NCBI GenBank assembly: GCA_026710945.1
Contig: JAPOQA010000033.1
Location: 1 to 40,249, forward strand
From: Chloroflexota bacterium
GTDB taxonomy: Bacteria > Chloroflexota > UBA11872 > VXOZ01
Direction of reading: 5' to 3'
DNA: 40,249 nt
The notes below the pieces were generated by a model that saw only the letters and a list, made by a program, of their open reading frames with translations, was not told the DNA's origin and made no database searches. The translations under genes were made by a program, and so were the position numbers. Numbering within the stretch: position 1 is the stretch's first letter; each line of letters opens with the position of its first letter. Below are positions 15,869 to 24,477 of the stretch, one piece after another.

Positions 15869-16630
15869 GTGGAACGTCCATTTACAAACAAGGTCGCGTT
15901 GGTCACAGGCGCGGCATCCGGGATTGGCCGCGCTGCCGCCTTGGCGTTTGCGCGTGTAGGCGCTCGTGTGGTGCTTGCGGATGTTGATGTGCAGGGCGGG
16001 GAAGAAACGGCACAACTGGTTACGAAGAGCGGTGGGGAGGCCGCATTCCACAAGGCAGACGTGAGTTCGTCCACCGACGTAGAGAAAGTAGTGTCTGTTG
16101 CCTCGCAAACCTACGGACGCTTAGACTTTGGATTCAATAATGCCGGCGTGCTCGGCAGCGGAGCCGCAATGATCGACTTTACGGAAGACGACTGGGACGA
16201 CGTGATGGGGGTCAATCTCAAGGGTGTGTGGCTCAGCATGAAATACGAGATTCCCGCCATAATGCAGTCGGGCGGTGGGGCAATAGTTAATGTGTCTTCA
16301 GTGGCGGGCCTGGTGGGCAGCCAGCACAGTCCGGCTTACGCCGCCAGCAAACACGGCGTGGTGGGTCTGACGAAAACGGCGGCGCTCCAATACGCTCCCC
16401 ACGACATCCGCGTGAATTGCGTCTGCCCGGCCGCGGTCTTCAGCCCCATGTTGGAGACGTTGGTAACGCGCAATCCTCAGGTCGGCGATAGACTCTTGGC
16501 TTCGCAGCCGAACGGCCGGTTTGCCAGTCCTGAGGAAGTTGCTGAAGTGGTGGTGTGGCTCTGTTCCGATGCGGCATCGTTCGTGACCGGAGCCGCGCTG
16601 CCGGTGGACGGCGGCTACACGGCGCAGTAG
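15869..16630 (+). CDS. SDR-family NAD(P)-dependent oxidoreductase
   Basis: A 253-residue classical short-chain dehydrogenase/reductase. The cofactor loop is VALVTGAASGIGRAAAL, followed by ADVDVQGGEE (an Asp favouring NAD), FGFNNAGVLG, VNVSSVAG (catalytic Ser), and YAASKHGVVGLTK (Tyr and Lys). The C-terminus FVTGAALPVDGGYTAQ is typical. I chose the GTG at 15869 (MERPFTNKVALVTG), with AAGGA eight bases upstream, over a start 14 codons earlier that lacks one. The substrate cannot be read from the sequence. FabG-like, sugar and steroid/alcohol dehydrogenases all share these motifs. It appears to be transcribed alone. Confidence 0.92.
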   Translation: MERPFTNKVALVTGAASGIGRAAALAFARVGARVVLADVDVQGGEETAQLVTKSGGEAAFHKADVSSSTDVEKVVSVASQTYGRLDFGFNNAGVLGSGAAMIDFTEDDWDDVMGVNLKGVWLSMKYEIPAIMQSGGGAIVNVSSVAGLVGSQHSPAYAASKHGVVGLTKTAALQYAPHDIRVNCVCPAAVFSPMLETLVTRNPQVGDRLLASQPNGRFASPEEVAEVVVWLCSDAASFVTGAALPVDGGYTAQ

Positions 16631-16723
16631 AACACAGGGTGCGCCAGCCTGTCGTGGCAGCCGCTCCAGTAGTAACTCACTGCCGAATAACCCCCGCTCT
16701 ACCGGCAGCCAATGCCTCGTTGT

Positions 16724-18097
16724 CTAGTCCGAATGCCAGAGGTTCCCCGTGAAAGATGGGAAGAGCGCGGCCAGCAGCACCTGCGCCTTGTCCGATGCGC
16801 GGCAATCAGGATCGCTCTCTTTGATTTGGGCATAGCTGCGGCGTCCGCCGAGCAGTTCGAGGAAGGTCAAGTCCGGGAAGCAGGCGTCGCTGGGCTCAAC
16901 TTCACTGTGGTTCAGAGCAGCGACGTCAGCAATCCGTCCCTCTGCAAACGCGAGCCGCAGACCGCCGCGGAAGAAGTCCAACGTCAGCGTACCGGAGTAG
17001 CCTTCCGCAGGCGTACCGAGGAGATGCCGCTCCAATGCCGGGCGCACGTGGCGCAGAAACGCCGCCAGATCGGGAATGCGAATATACCAGGCGTACCCCC
17101 AACTTGAAGACCGGACCGAGTCCGGCAGGCCGGCGTAAACGGGGTCATCGCGGCCCAAAACGAACTCTATCAATCCCGGCTGCGCGCGCTCATCTTCCCC
17201 ATCCGTGTTCCAGAGCGAATGAACATGCCGTGAGAGTGCCGGCGGCAGGTCCGGCGCCACGTTAAGGTGACTGATGCCCGGCGCAAGCGCGCATTGGCGC
17301 ACCGAGAGAAGCCAAGGACCGGGCTTGGCGGCGAACGGGTGGTGCTGGATGTAGCCTACCGGTGTTTGCGCCGTGTCCTCGATGATGAGCCACGGCCGGT
17401 AGACTTCGCTGTCGGGAGAGCGGCCGGCGAGCTCCCATTCCCAATGCGCGTCGGAGCGCACCACGCTAAAGAGTTGCCGCCGGGCGGCATGATCGTAGAC
17501 GGCACGCACAAACGCGTGGTCGGACTCGCGTAGAGGGCGGACGCGATAGCGCGAGGTGTGTTTCGTGTCGGGCAGCGGTGCGCGTACTTTGCGGCCGTAG
17601 TAAAGATCGATGGCATACGCGTAGCCGAATTGGCGGTAGTACCAGGGGATGCCGGTGATGGACTGCATCAACTCACCCTTTGACGCGCTGAGCCCGTGGA
17701 TGGCGTCCATCTGCGCGCGCACCAGGCCGCGTCGGCGATAGGCCGGGTCCGTGGCCACGTGCTCAATGCGCCCGCAGCCGAACGGAATGCCCCCGTATGA
17801 CCAGGTCTGCGGGATGATGCAGAGCGACGAGACGATCTTGCCGGTGCGCGTATCCTCGACCACGGTGAAGTCACCTGCTCTGGTCGTCGGATGTTTGCCG
17901 GACATGAGCTCGTGGGCCCACTCGGCCACGGGGTCAGCGGGCGAACTGTATTCGGGCACGCGTTCGATGTAGTCGACCAAGGCGTCGAAGTCTTCAGGCA
18001 CGGCAAAGCGCAGGCGCAAGTTGTCGCCGAGGTCGAGGGGTGTCTGGGGCAATGGCGAAGTGTTTGGCGGCTTCATGAGAACGCATAGGTCGGTCAC
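16724..18097 (-). CDS. GNAT-family N-acetyltransferase (Eis-like architecture)
   Basis: A 457-residue protein, far longer than single-domain GNATs. The N-terminal GNAT domain has the acetyl-CoA loop VATDPAYRRRGLVRAQM (about 113-129), followed by GIPWYYRQFGYAYAIDLYYG. A second, weaker GNAT-like region (about 180-300, VRPLRESDHAFVRAVYDHA) and a C-terminal SCP2-like segment (about 380-440, GYSGTLTLDFFRGGLRLAF) fit the three-part plan of Eis-type enzymes, which acetylate amines such as aminoglycosides or protein lysines. The actual acceptor is unknown. The GTG start has no strong ribosome-binding site, and the ATG at 18076 (MKPPNTS) is an alternative. Confidence 0.82.
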   Translation of the reverse strand: MTDLCVLMKPPNTSPLPQTPLDLGDNLRLRFAVPEDFDALVDYIERVPEYSSPADPVAEWAHELMSGKHPTTRAGDFTVVEDTRTGKIVSSLCIIPQTWSYGGIPFGCGRIEHVATDPAYRRRGLVRAQMDAIHGLSASKGELMQSITGIPWYYRQFGYAYAIDLYYGRKVRAPLPDTKHTSRYRVRPLRESDHAFVRAVYDHAARRQLFSVVRSDAHWEWELAGRSPDSEVYRPWLIIEDTAQTPVGYIQHHPFAAKPGPWLLSVRQCALAPGISHLNVAPDLPPALSRHVHSLWNTDGEDERAQPGLIEFVLGRDDPVYAGLPDSVRSSSWGYAWYIRIPDLAAFLRHVRPALERHLLGTPAEGYSGTLTLDFFRGGLRLAFAEGRIADVAALNHSEVEPSDACFPDLTFLELLGGRRSYAQIKESDPDCRASDKAQVLLAALFPSFTGNLWHSD

Positions 18098-18297
18098 TCG
18101 GTAGGTTGCTCGCCCAATCGTACCATTGATGAGAATACACTGGCTACATGCGGCTGTGTTTGCGGATTGAGGATTGTCGTGCTACGTTTTGTGCAGTATC
18201 TAAATGGTGGAACTCGCAATAAACGGTCGGCTGGCCGGCCAAACTTAGAATTTGAGCGATCCGCACGTTCTTGGCGGCAAAGGAGTTACCGAAACTC

Positions 18298-20043
18298 ATG
18301 GCAGAATTTACCACACGCCCCGTAATCACGGGTACGTTCGGCGTGGTGACGACGGGGCACTACCTGGCGACGGCAATTGGAATGCGGGTGCTGGAAAACG
18401 GTGGGAATGCCATAGATGCCGGTGTGGCGGCCGGCTTTGCGCTCAATCTTCTGAAGCCCCATTCGAACGGCATCGGCGGCGAGAGTCCAATTCTCATTCA
18501 CCGCGCCGCCGCTGACGGCCCGCAGACTGTTGCCATTAACGGCCAGGGCATGGCGCCAAAGCGAGCAACCATCGAGTGGTTTCGCGCGCAGAACATCGAC
18601 CTCATTCCAGGTGACGGTTTCTTGCCGGCCACGGTGCCGGGCGCGTTTGGCGCGTGGGTTACGTCGCTGCTGCGGTATGGGAGACTGAGCCTCAAGGAGA
18701 CGTTGGGCCCGGTGGTGGACATGGCCCGCGACGGCTTTCCCATGTATGCGGAATTGAGCCGCTCACTTGCAACCCACGCGGAGAAATTTCGCACCCGCTG
18801 GCCGACGTCGGCCGAGGCATTTCTAAATAACGGCGCGGTACCGGAAGTTGGCTCGCTGTGGCGGCAGCCGACCTGGGCGGCCACCTTTCAAGCAGCCATA
18901 GACGTGGAGATGCGAGAGCAGCATCGCGGGCGGGAAGCGGGGTTACGCGCTGCCCTCGACTATTTCTATCGCGGCGACGTGGCCGCAAAGGCTGCTGACT
19001 TTGCAGCGAACACGGAGATTCTTGACGCCAGCGGTGAGCCGCACCGGGGCCTGATTACTGCGGAGGATTTCGCCGCCTTCCGCACCAAGGTTGAGCCGCC
19101 TGTCACGGTCAACTATCGAGGCATTGACGTCTATAAATGCGGTCCTTGGTGCCAAGGACCTGTCTTCTTACAGCAACTCACACTGCTGGAGCAATACGAC
19201 CTGGCGGGCTTGGGCCACAATTCACCTGAGTATATCCACACCGTGGTCGAGGCGGCGAAGCTGGCCTTCGCAGACCGCGAGACGTACTACGGCGATCCGG
19301 CATTTGTGCACGTTCCGTTTGACCGGCTCTTGAGCAAAGAGTACGCCGCGGAGCGCAGCACGTTGATTGATCCGGCAGCGGCTTCCGCCGAACTGCGGCC
19401 CGGCGGCCTGCCGCCGCAGACCTTGGAAACGCTGCCAGGCGACCCGGCGTTCTACGCCTTTGATACGACCCATTTGGACGTTATCGATGCGGAAGGCAAC
19501 ATGTTTTCCGCCACGCCGAGCGGAGGTTGGTTGCCGTCCTCGCCGGTTGTTGAGGGTCTCGGCTTCCCGTTGGGCACACGCGGGCAGATGTTCTCTCTCG
19601 ATAAGGACCATCCCAATGCCCTCATGCCGGGGAAGCGTCCCCGCACGACCTTGACACCTTCGCTGGCAATGAAAGACGGCAGGCCGCATATGGTCTTCGG
19701 CACGCCCGGCGGCGACATGCAGGACCAATGGACGCTACAGTTCTTTCTCAACGTGGTGGATTTCGGTATGAATCTACAGGAAGCGATTGAGGCCCCGTCT
19801 TTTCATACCATGCACTTCCCCAGTTCGTTCTACCCCCGCGCCGCCTATCCCAAGAGAGTGGTGGTGGAGGGCCGCATTTCAGCAGAAACACGCGCCGCGC
19901 TCGAGGTGCGCGGCCATGAGATCGTCGTGGGAGGGGACTGGGCGCACGGCCAGGTCACGGGTGTTCGTTTCGATCCGGATACCGGTCTGATTGAAGGTGG
20001 AGCATCTCCGCGGACGATGGTCCCCTACGCCATGGGGCGGTAG
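18298..20043 (+). CDS. ggt: Gamma-glutamyltransferase family protein
   Basis: A 581-residue Ntn-hydrolase that cleaves or transfers gamma-glutamyl groups, as in glutathione breakdown. The start is ENGGNAIDAGVAAGFAL and the oxyanion and substrate parts are typical, with GIGGESPILIH. The autoprocessing site is AFDTTHLDVID. The new N-terminal nucleophile would be Thr390, followed by GEVD-type features replaced here by PSGGWLPSSPV. GKRPRTTLTPSL and FGTPGGDMQDQW complete the small subunit. No signal peptide is seen, unlike many periplasmic homologues, so a cytoplasmic acylase-like or gamma-glutamyl hydrolase role is possible. The ATG follows AAAGGAG at 12 bases. Confidence 0.9.
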   Translation: MAEFTTRPVITGTFGVVTTGHYLATAIGMRVLENGGNAIDAGVAAGFALNLLKPHSNGIGGESPILIHRAAADGPQTVAINGQGMAPKRATIEWFRAQNIDLIPGDGFLPATVPGAFGAWVTSLLRYGRLSLKETLGPVVDMARDGFPMYAELSRSLATHAEKFRTRWPTSAEAFLNNGAVPEVGSLWRQPTWAATFQAAIDVEMREQHRGREAGLRAALDYFYRGDVAAKAADFAANTEILDASGEPHRGLITAEDFAAFRTKVEPPVTVNYRGIDVYKCGPWCQGPVFLQQLTLLEQYDLAGLGHNSPEYIHTVVEAAKLAFADRETYYGDPAFVHVPFDRLLSKEYAAERSTLIDPAAASAELRPGGLPPQTLETLPGDPAFYAFDTTHLDVIDAEGNMFSATPSGGWLPSSPVVEGLGFPLGTRGQMFSLDKDHPNALMPGKRPRTTLTPSLAMKDGRPHMVFGTPGGDMQDQWTLQFFLNVVDFGMNLQEAIEAPSFHTMHFPSSFYPRAAYPKRVVVEGRISAETRAALEVRGHEIVVGGDWAHGQVTGVRFDPDTGLIEGGASPRTMVPYAMGR

Positions 20044-20140
20044 AAGGATTATTGACGCAGGGCGGCAAAGCTACCTAAAGATGGCCAAAGGTACAACTGC
20101 GGCTAATGCATAGTCTCGATAGCAAATTGCTAAAGACGAA

Positions 20141-20170
20141 GATGGATTCCCGTTTCCACGGGAATGACGG
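20141..20170. repeat. Dispersed palindromic repeat, family D
   Basis: This is the uninterrupted copy of family D: GATGGATTCCCGTTTCCACG followed by GGAATGACGG. The ends are complementary around a short loop (ATTCCCGT with ACGGGAAT-type pairing). Related copies are at 15713-15767, 24101-24130 and 26200-26229 (the last two inverted). Confidence 0.75.
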
Positions 20171-20221
20171 AACCGAGCCCGGCGTGTGGTCATTTTGTCT
20201 TGCAGTACAGGAAGACTTTTC

Positions 20222-21259
20222 GTGACGCCTGAATGGCCTGAATCATATCCTGATCCAGCGCTTGTGCCCCGCCTGCAACAGTTGGTGTGGGGCAAGGCCA
20301 CCACGCAGTGTTTGTTTGTCGCCGCAAAGCTGGGTATTGCCGACCTGTTGGCAGACGGCCCGCAAACTGTGGATGAACTCGCTGCAGAGACGGAGACGAG
20401 CGCGGAGGCGCTCTATCGCGTCTTGCGTCTCTTGGCAAGTTTGGATGTGTTTGTGGAATTGGAGCCGCGGCAGTTTGCGCTCACCCCCATGGCGGAACTG
20501 CTGCAAGCGGATGCGCCTTGTTCCTTCCGCGACTACGCGATCGTGCACGGCAGCGAGTGGTACAACCGGGCGTGGGCGCATCTGCTCTACAGTGTCGAAA
20601 AGAACGAGCCGGCATTTGACCTTGCCTGTGGGCTTTCGCTCTTCGACTTCATGGAACAAAACCCCGACGCGGCAACTGACTTCAATAACTCGATGACGGC
20701 GCTTTCGCGCTTCGAGGCCGCCGGTGTCTGTGCTGCCTATGACTTTTCCGGTTTCGGCACCGTGGTGGACGTGGGGGGCGGTCACGGTCGCCTGCTGACC
20801 GAAGTCCTCGCAGCCTATCCCGCGCTCGACGGCATTCTCTACGACCGGCCGAATGTGGTTGATGCTACCAGAGCGGAGCTTGAAGCCTCGGAATTCGGCA
20901 GTCGCTGCCGGGTTGATGGCGGCGATTTTTTCACGGGCGTTCCCGCTGGCGGCGACGTCTACCTCCTCAAGCACATCATCCATGACTGGGACGATGAGCG
21001 GTCTGCGGTGATCCTGCGGAACTGTCGCGACGCCATGACGGCGGGTGGCCGGGTGCTCGTTATAGAAGGCGTGATGCCGCCGGGCAATGAGCCGTCGAAC
21101 AGCAAGCTCTGGGACGTGGTGATGCTCGCGCTGACCTCCGGCGGGCGTGAACGCACGGAAGAAGAATACGTGGAACTCTTTGCCCAAGGCGGTCTTTCCC
21201 TTAGCCGGGTTGTTCCCACGCATGCCGTGGTGAGTATCGTCGAAGGCACGGCTGCCTAG
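20222..21259 (+). CDS. SAM-dependent O-methyltransferase (acetylserotonin/hydroxyindole OMT-like)
   Basis: A 345-residue two-domain methyltransferase. The N-terminal winged-helix dimerisation domain has QCLFVAAKLGIADLLADGP and ALYRVLRLLASLDVF. The C-terminal Rossmann domain has the SAM loop VVDVGGGHGRLLTEVL, LYDRPNVV, and the catalytic-type LLKHIIHDWDDERS with its general-base His. The end, ERTEEEYVELFAQGGL, is typical of this family, which methylates small phenolic or polyketide-like molecules. The GTG at 20222 (MTPEWPESYPDP), with AGGAAGA upstream, is preferred over the in-frame GTG at 20186. The substrate is unknown, and no biosynthetic cluster surrounds the gene. Confidence 0.9.
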   Translation: MTPEWPESYPDPALVPRLQQLVWGKATTQCLFVAAKLGIADLLADGPQTVDELAAETETSAEALYRVLRLLASLDVFVELEPRQFALTPMAELLQADAPCSFRDYAIVHGSEWYNRAWAHLLYSVEKNEPAFDLACGLSLFDFMEQNPDAATDFNNSMTALSRFEAAGVCAAYDFSGFGTVVDVGGGHGRLLTEVLAAYPALDGILYDRPNVVDATRAELEASEFGSRCRVDGGDFFTGVPAGGDVYLLKHIIHDWDDERSAVILRNCRDAMTAGGRVLVIEGVMPPGNEPSNSKLWDVVMLALTSGGRERTEEEYVELFAQGGLSLSRVVPTHAVVSIVEGTAA

Positions 21260-21505
21260 CCGAATTTCGGCACACACTAGATGGGTAATCCCGACCCGTT
21301 GCTCACTTGTCGTGCTGCTAGTCAATTGATATGATGCAGGGCAAGTAAAGGACTATCGAGGAAGGAGGGACTTGGAAAACGCTCAATGCGGCAGGCACAC
21401 TTCTTGCTGAACTTTTTTCAATACAGCAAAGACGTTGGTGCAGCCGCTTCACAGCAAACTCACTGCTTAGACGTGTTTACCCAGAACTGCTAAAGGAGAC
21501 AAAGA

Positions 21506-22909
21506 ATGTACAAGTCAACGGACGTGAACGTGACCCGGCGGCGGATGCTTGGCATTGGCGCCGGTATGCTTGGAAGTGTGGGACTCTTGGCCGCGTGTGG
21601 GCAGGTAGCCGCGCCGGTGGAAGAAGCGCCGGAGATGGAAGAGAAGGAAGCCGAGGCGGAAGCGCCCAAGATGGAGACCGTGCAGGTTGACTTCTGGTCG
21701 CTCAACGGTTTCTGGGCCTCATTCACCGAGGGCGTGGGAATGGAACTGCGCGACGAGTTTAACTCGATGCAGGACGCAATCTTCATCAACACCATGCCTA
21801 CGCCGTGGAGCGAGACGTTTGAGAAACTGCCTGCTGCGGTGGCGGCCGACGCCGCGCCCGATATGTCATTCGCGCCGCGTTTCACCATCAAGACCCTTGC
21901 CCACGGTGGCCTGGCATCGGAGATGACCGAAATGGTCAAGGCCTCTGCCACCATAGATACCGGCGATATGTGGGAAGAGATCCTGAATGATGCCGTTTGG
22001 CAGGGGCGCCAGTTTGGGATGCCCTTTACGCCCGACGCCCGCACGCTCTTCATCGGCCACGAAAACCTGATCGAGGCCGGTCTGGACCCGGAGAATCCGC
22101 CCGCCACGTGGGATGACCTCTACTCAGCCATCGGCAGGCTGGTGGAGAAAGACGGCGCGAAACTCTCCCAGCTTGGCTACGTCCCGCATTGGGGCCCCGG
22201 CAGTATCTTCGCGTGTTGGATGGTGGCGGTCTGGCAGTTGGGCGGCGCCATTATTAGTGCGGACGACAGCACCTCGACGCTCGACAATGAGACAACGGTG
22301 GCCGCGTTCGAGCACATGCTCCGCATCTATGATTTGCAGGATGGCTTCTTGGCGGCAGATGAATTCCGAGGCGATGTCGATCCCCGGATTGTCTTCACCG
22401 ACCGCGGCGCCAGCATGATCTATACGATCTATGACACGCCGCACCAGCCCAACTACAAAGCGGGCTTCGACAAGCTCGAATACAGCGCAGCTCCGGTGCC
22501 TTTGCCGCCGGGTGGCAATACCGTGACGTATAGCGGCTGCGGCGACAACATCATCCCCAACGGCTCCAAAAATCCGGAGCAGGCCTTTAAGTTTATCGAG
22601 TGGCTCTTCGAGGCGCCGCAAGACCTCCGCCACGCTTTGGGTAAGAGCCGGCTGCCCATGCGCAAGTCCGTAGCCAACAGCGAGGACTTCATCCAGGGCG
22701 ATCCGTTGCGCAAGGAGGCCGTGGACTCGATGGCGGTTGCCGGTTTCGTCGTTGGAGCGCCGGGCGGCATCGGCCTGATCGGCATTCACAACACCATGGC
22801 ACAGACCATCTTCAAGAAGGAAACGACCATCCAAGAGGCGCTTAAAGAGGCCGATCAGTTGGCTCAGGAAGTGCTGAACGAATCGTTGGCGAACTCGGTG
22901 CTTCAGTAA
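21506..22909 (+). CDS. ABC transporter extracellular solute-binding lipoprotein (family 1)
   Basis: A 467-residue sugar-type binding protein. The N-terminus has a Tat-like twin-arginine motif (TRRRMLGIG) and a lipobox ending LLAAC, then a Glu/Ala/Pro-rich spacer. The mature part has the periplasmic-binding fold: VQVDFWSLNGFW, PAAVAADAAPDMSF, MPFTPDARTLFIG, ENPPATWDDLYSA and AFKFIEWLFEAPQDLRHA. These proteins capture sugars or related solutes outside the membrane for an ABC importer. No permease or ATPase lies beside it. A GGAG-containing site precedes the ATG. A hairpin terminator-like structure follows. Confidence 0.92.
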   Translation: MYKSTDVNVTRRRMLGIGAGMLGSVGLLAACGQVAAPVEEAPEMEEKEAEAEAPKMETVQVDFWSLNGFWASFTEGVGMELRDEFNSMQDAIFINTMPTPWSETFEKLPAAVAADAAPDMSFAPRFTIKTLAHGGLASEMTEMVKASATIDTGDMWEEILNDAVWQGRQFGMPFTPDARTLFIGHENLIEAGLDPENPPATWDDLYSAIGRLVEKDGAKLSQLGYVPHWGPGSIFACWMVAVWQLGGAIISADDSTSTLDNETTVAAFEHMLRIYDLQDGFLAADEFRGDVDPRIVFTDRGASMIYTIYDTPHQPNYKAGFDKLEYSAAPVPLPPGGNTVTYSGCGDNIIPNGSKNPEQAFKFIEWLFEAPQDLRHALGKSRLPMRKSVANSEDFIQGDPLRKEAVDSMAVAGFVVGAPGGIGLIGIHNTMAQTIFKKETTIQEALKEADQLAQEVLNESLANSVLQ

Positions 22910-22955
22910 AGTTCGCATGTAGGATACGAACCGCACTGGTTTGTGACCGTTATGG

Positions 22956-22991
22956 GCCGCCCCTCACGCGCCATTAGGCGCAAGGGGCGGC
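22956..22991 (+). terminator. Hairpin after the solute-binding protein gene
   Basis: GCCGCCCCT (22956-22964) pairs with AGGGGCGGC (22983-22991). An inner stem GCGCC/GGCGC closes an ATTA loop. It lies 47 bases after the stop codon. It lacks a U-run, so it may stabilise mRNA as much as end transcription. Confidence 0.5.
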
Positions 22992-23079
22992 TCAACTCTA
23001 TATGCCGTCGCATTGCGTCCAGTTCGCGGCTTGCGTATTATCGACCCAGAAACAAGCAAGAAACTAAGGAGTTAGGCCG

Positions 23080-24117
23080 GTGAGAATACTGCTCTCAGGT
23101 GCATCGGGACGCGTGGGTACGAACCTAACGAAAGAGTTGCTCGCGCGGGGTCATCAGGTGCGGGGCATGGTCTTTCCGGGCGACCCGAAGGAGGACAAGC
23201 TCGATGCCTTTGATGTTGAGATCGCAAACGTGGGGCTGGATGACACTGATGGCATCGCCAAGGCGGCGGTGGGAGTGGATGCCGTAGTCCACACCGCGTG
23301 CGTCATGTCGCGACCGCCCTCCATGGAGAAGTTCACGTACTACGACATCAACACTACCGGCACCATGCGCTTGTTGCAGGCGGTGGCTGAGCAGGGCGAA
23401 AAGCTGCACCGGTTTGTGCACATCAGCAGTGATACGGTCTACCCCATGCCGTCGCTCCTCTACGCCCCGGTGGACGAGCAACACCCGCGCCTGCCGATCA
23501 AAGAGTACGGCATGATCAAAGTGCTCAACGAAGAAATGGTGGAGCACTACCGGCGCGAGTACGGACTGAGGACCACGATCATACGCCCCGGCGCAATTTT
23601 GGCGGGTGAGGAGATATTCAACGGTTGGGCCGCAGGCTTGGCGGCGCAACAGTATCGCGAGGCGAACCACGCCCAATGCGGTCCGCTGCATCACCCCGAA
23701 ATGGCGGAGAACCTTGCCAAGCTGGATGAGGCGGTGAAGCAGCGCACGGACGATCCCAGCAAGCTGCTGGTCAACTACCACGACCGCGACGGCAACCCCT
23801 GGCTGTGGCAACGCACCGACGCCCGGGACGTGGTGCACGGCATCATGCAAGCATTGGAAGAGGACGGCGGGGTCGGTGCGACTCTGAACATGCACGGTCC
23901 CTACGCCATTCCATTCAGTGAAGCGACGCCAGTGCTCAGCGATCTATTGGGCCTGCCGGTGTTGGACTGGGAAGCGCCGGCCTGCTGGCAGTATTGGGCG
24001 GATAACAGTGCGGCGAAGTCGCGGGTGAATTATGCCCCGCAGCATGACTTCCACCGTATGATCGCCGATGCGGTGGCGCTGCGTGAAGGCAAGGAGACAA
24101 CGGTCATTCCGGCGTAG
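23080..24117 (+). CDS. NAD-dependent epimerase/dehydratase (extended SDR)
   Basis: A 345-residue extended short-chain dehydrogenase. The cofactor site is ILLSGASGRVGTNLTKEL. VDAVVHTACVMSRPP follows, then FVHISSDTVYP (catalytic Ser/Thr region), and the YGMIK motif supplies Tyr and Lys. TTIIRPGAILAGEE is the usual substrate-binding entry. Such enzymes epimerise or reduce nucleotide sugars or related compounds. The specific substrate is not evident. The start is GTG with AAGGAG upstream. The last codons and stop (TVIPA*) lie inside a copy of dispersed repeat D. Confidence 0.9.
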   Translation: MRILLSGASGRVGTNLTKELLARGHQVRGMVFPGDPKEDKLDAFDVEIANVGLDDTDGIAKAAVGVDAVVHTACVMSRPPSMEKFTYYDINTTGTMRLLQAVAEQGEKLHRFVHISSDTVYPMPSLLYAPVDEQHPRLPIKEYGMIKVLNEEMVEHYRREYGLRTTIIRPGAILAGEEIFNGWAAGLAAQQYREANHAQCGPLHHPEMAENLAKLDEAVKQRTDDPSKLLVNYHDRDGNPWLWQRTDARDVVHGIMQALEEDGGVGATLNMHGPYAIPFSEATPVLSDLLGLPVLDWEAPACWQYWADNSAAKSRVNYAPQHDFHRMIADAVALREGKETTVIPA

Positions 24118-24130
24118 ACGGGAATCTATT
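24101..24130. repeat. Dispersed repeat D overlapping the end of the epimerase gene
   Basis: CGGTCATTCCGGCGTAGACG then GGAATCTATT is an inverted copy of family D. It contains the last five codons and the TAG of the epimerase gene, so the repeat supplies part of the C-terminus. Confidence 0.6.
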
Positions 24131-24157
24131 GGCTTCAGCGCATTAGGTTCCATTCCA

Positions 24158-24182
24158 GGCGGGGGACAAGCCCCCGCGCTAC
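24158..24182. repeat. Dispersed palindromic repeat, family B
   Basis: The core GCGGGGGACAAGCCCCCGC forms a 7-bp stem with loop ACAAG and is followed by GCTAC. The same unit occurs four more times at 31651-31886. It lies in the 360-base spacer before the sulfatase gene, which otherwise holds only repeats. Confidence 0.8.
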
Positions 24183-24241
24183 GATGTGACCGGCGGAGTG
24201 CTGATACATGGCGCGGACCCTGGTGTCGCTGCCAGGCATCC

Positions 24242-24313
24242 GGTAGCGCAGGCCATTCGACAGGCTCAGCACAGGCCTGCCGAAGTGCTCAGGACACGTT
24301 TGCGACCTGCGCC
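24242..24313. repeat. Family C palindrome split by a family A repeat
   Basis: GGTAGCGCAGG (24242-24252) and GTTTGCGACCTGCGCC (24298-24313) are the two halves of family C. That family is uninterrupted at 35812-35838 (GGTAGCGCAGGTTTGTAACC). Between them sits a family A repeat (ATTCGACAGGCTCAGCACAG to about 24297). This suggests one repeat moved into another. Confidence 0.6.
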
Positions 24314-24477
24314 GTACGCGACGTTATCGAGGTATCGCGCTAAGTTCGGCTATGCTTTAAGACTAAGTTGTTGAACCACTAGAGTGCATGGATTACTAGA
24401 TTTCTCGCTGCGCTCGAAATGACATAAATGGGACTGAGGCCTACATAAACTGGACTGGGTGCTAAGAAGAGTCGAAG

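Noticed and set aside
20243-21325. 360-codon - strand frame over the O-methyltransferase
   Set aside because: It is a shadow of the real gene. It has no family motif, and the methyltransferase frame holds all SAM-binding motifs.
24158-24182. CRISPR array from the recurring GCGGGGGACAAGCCCCCGC units
   Set aside because: Spacing between copies is irregular, copies occur at distant loci, no uniform spacers exist and no cas genes are present.
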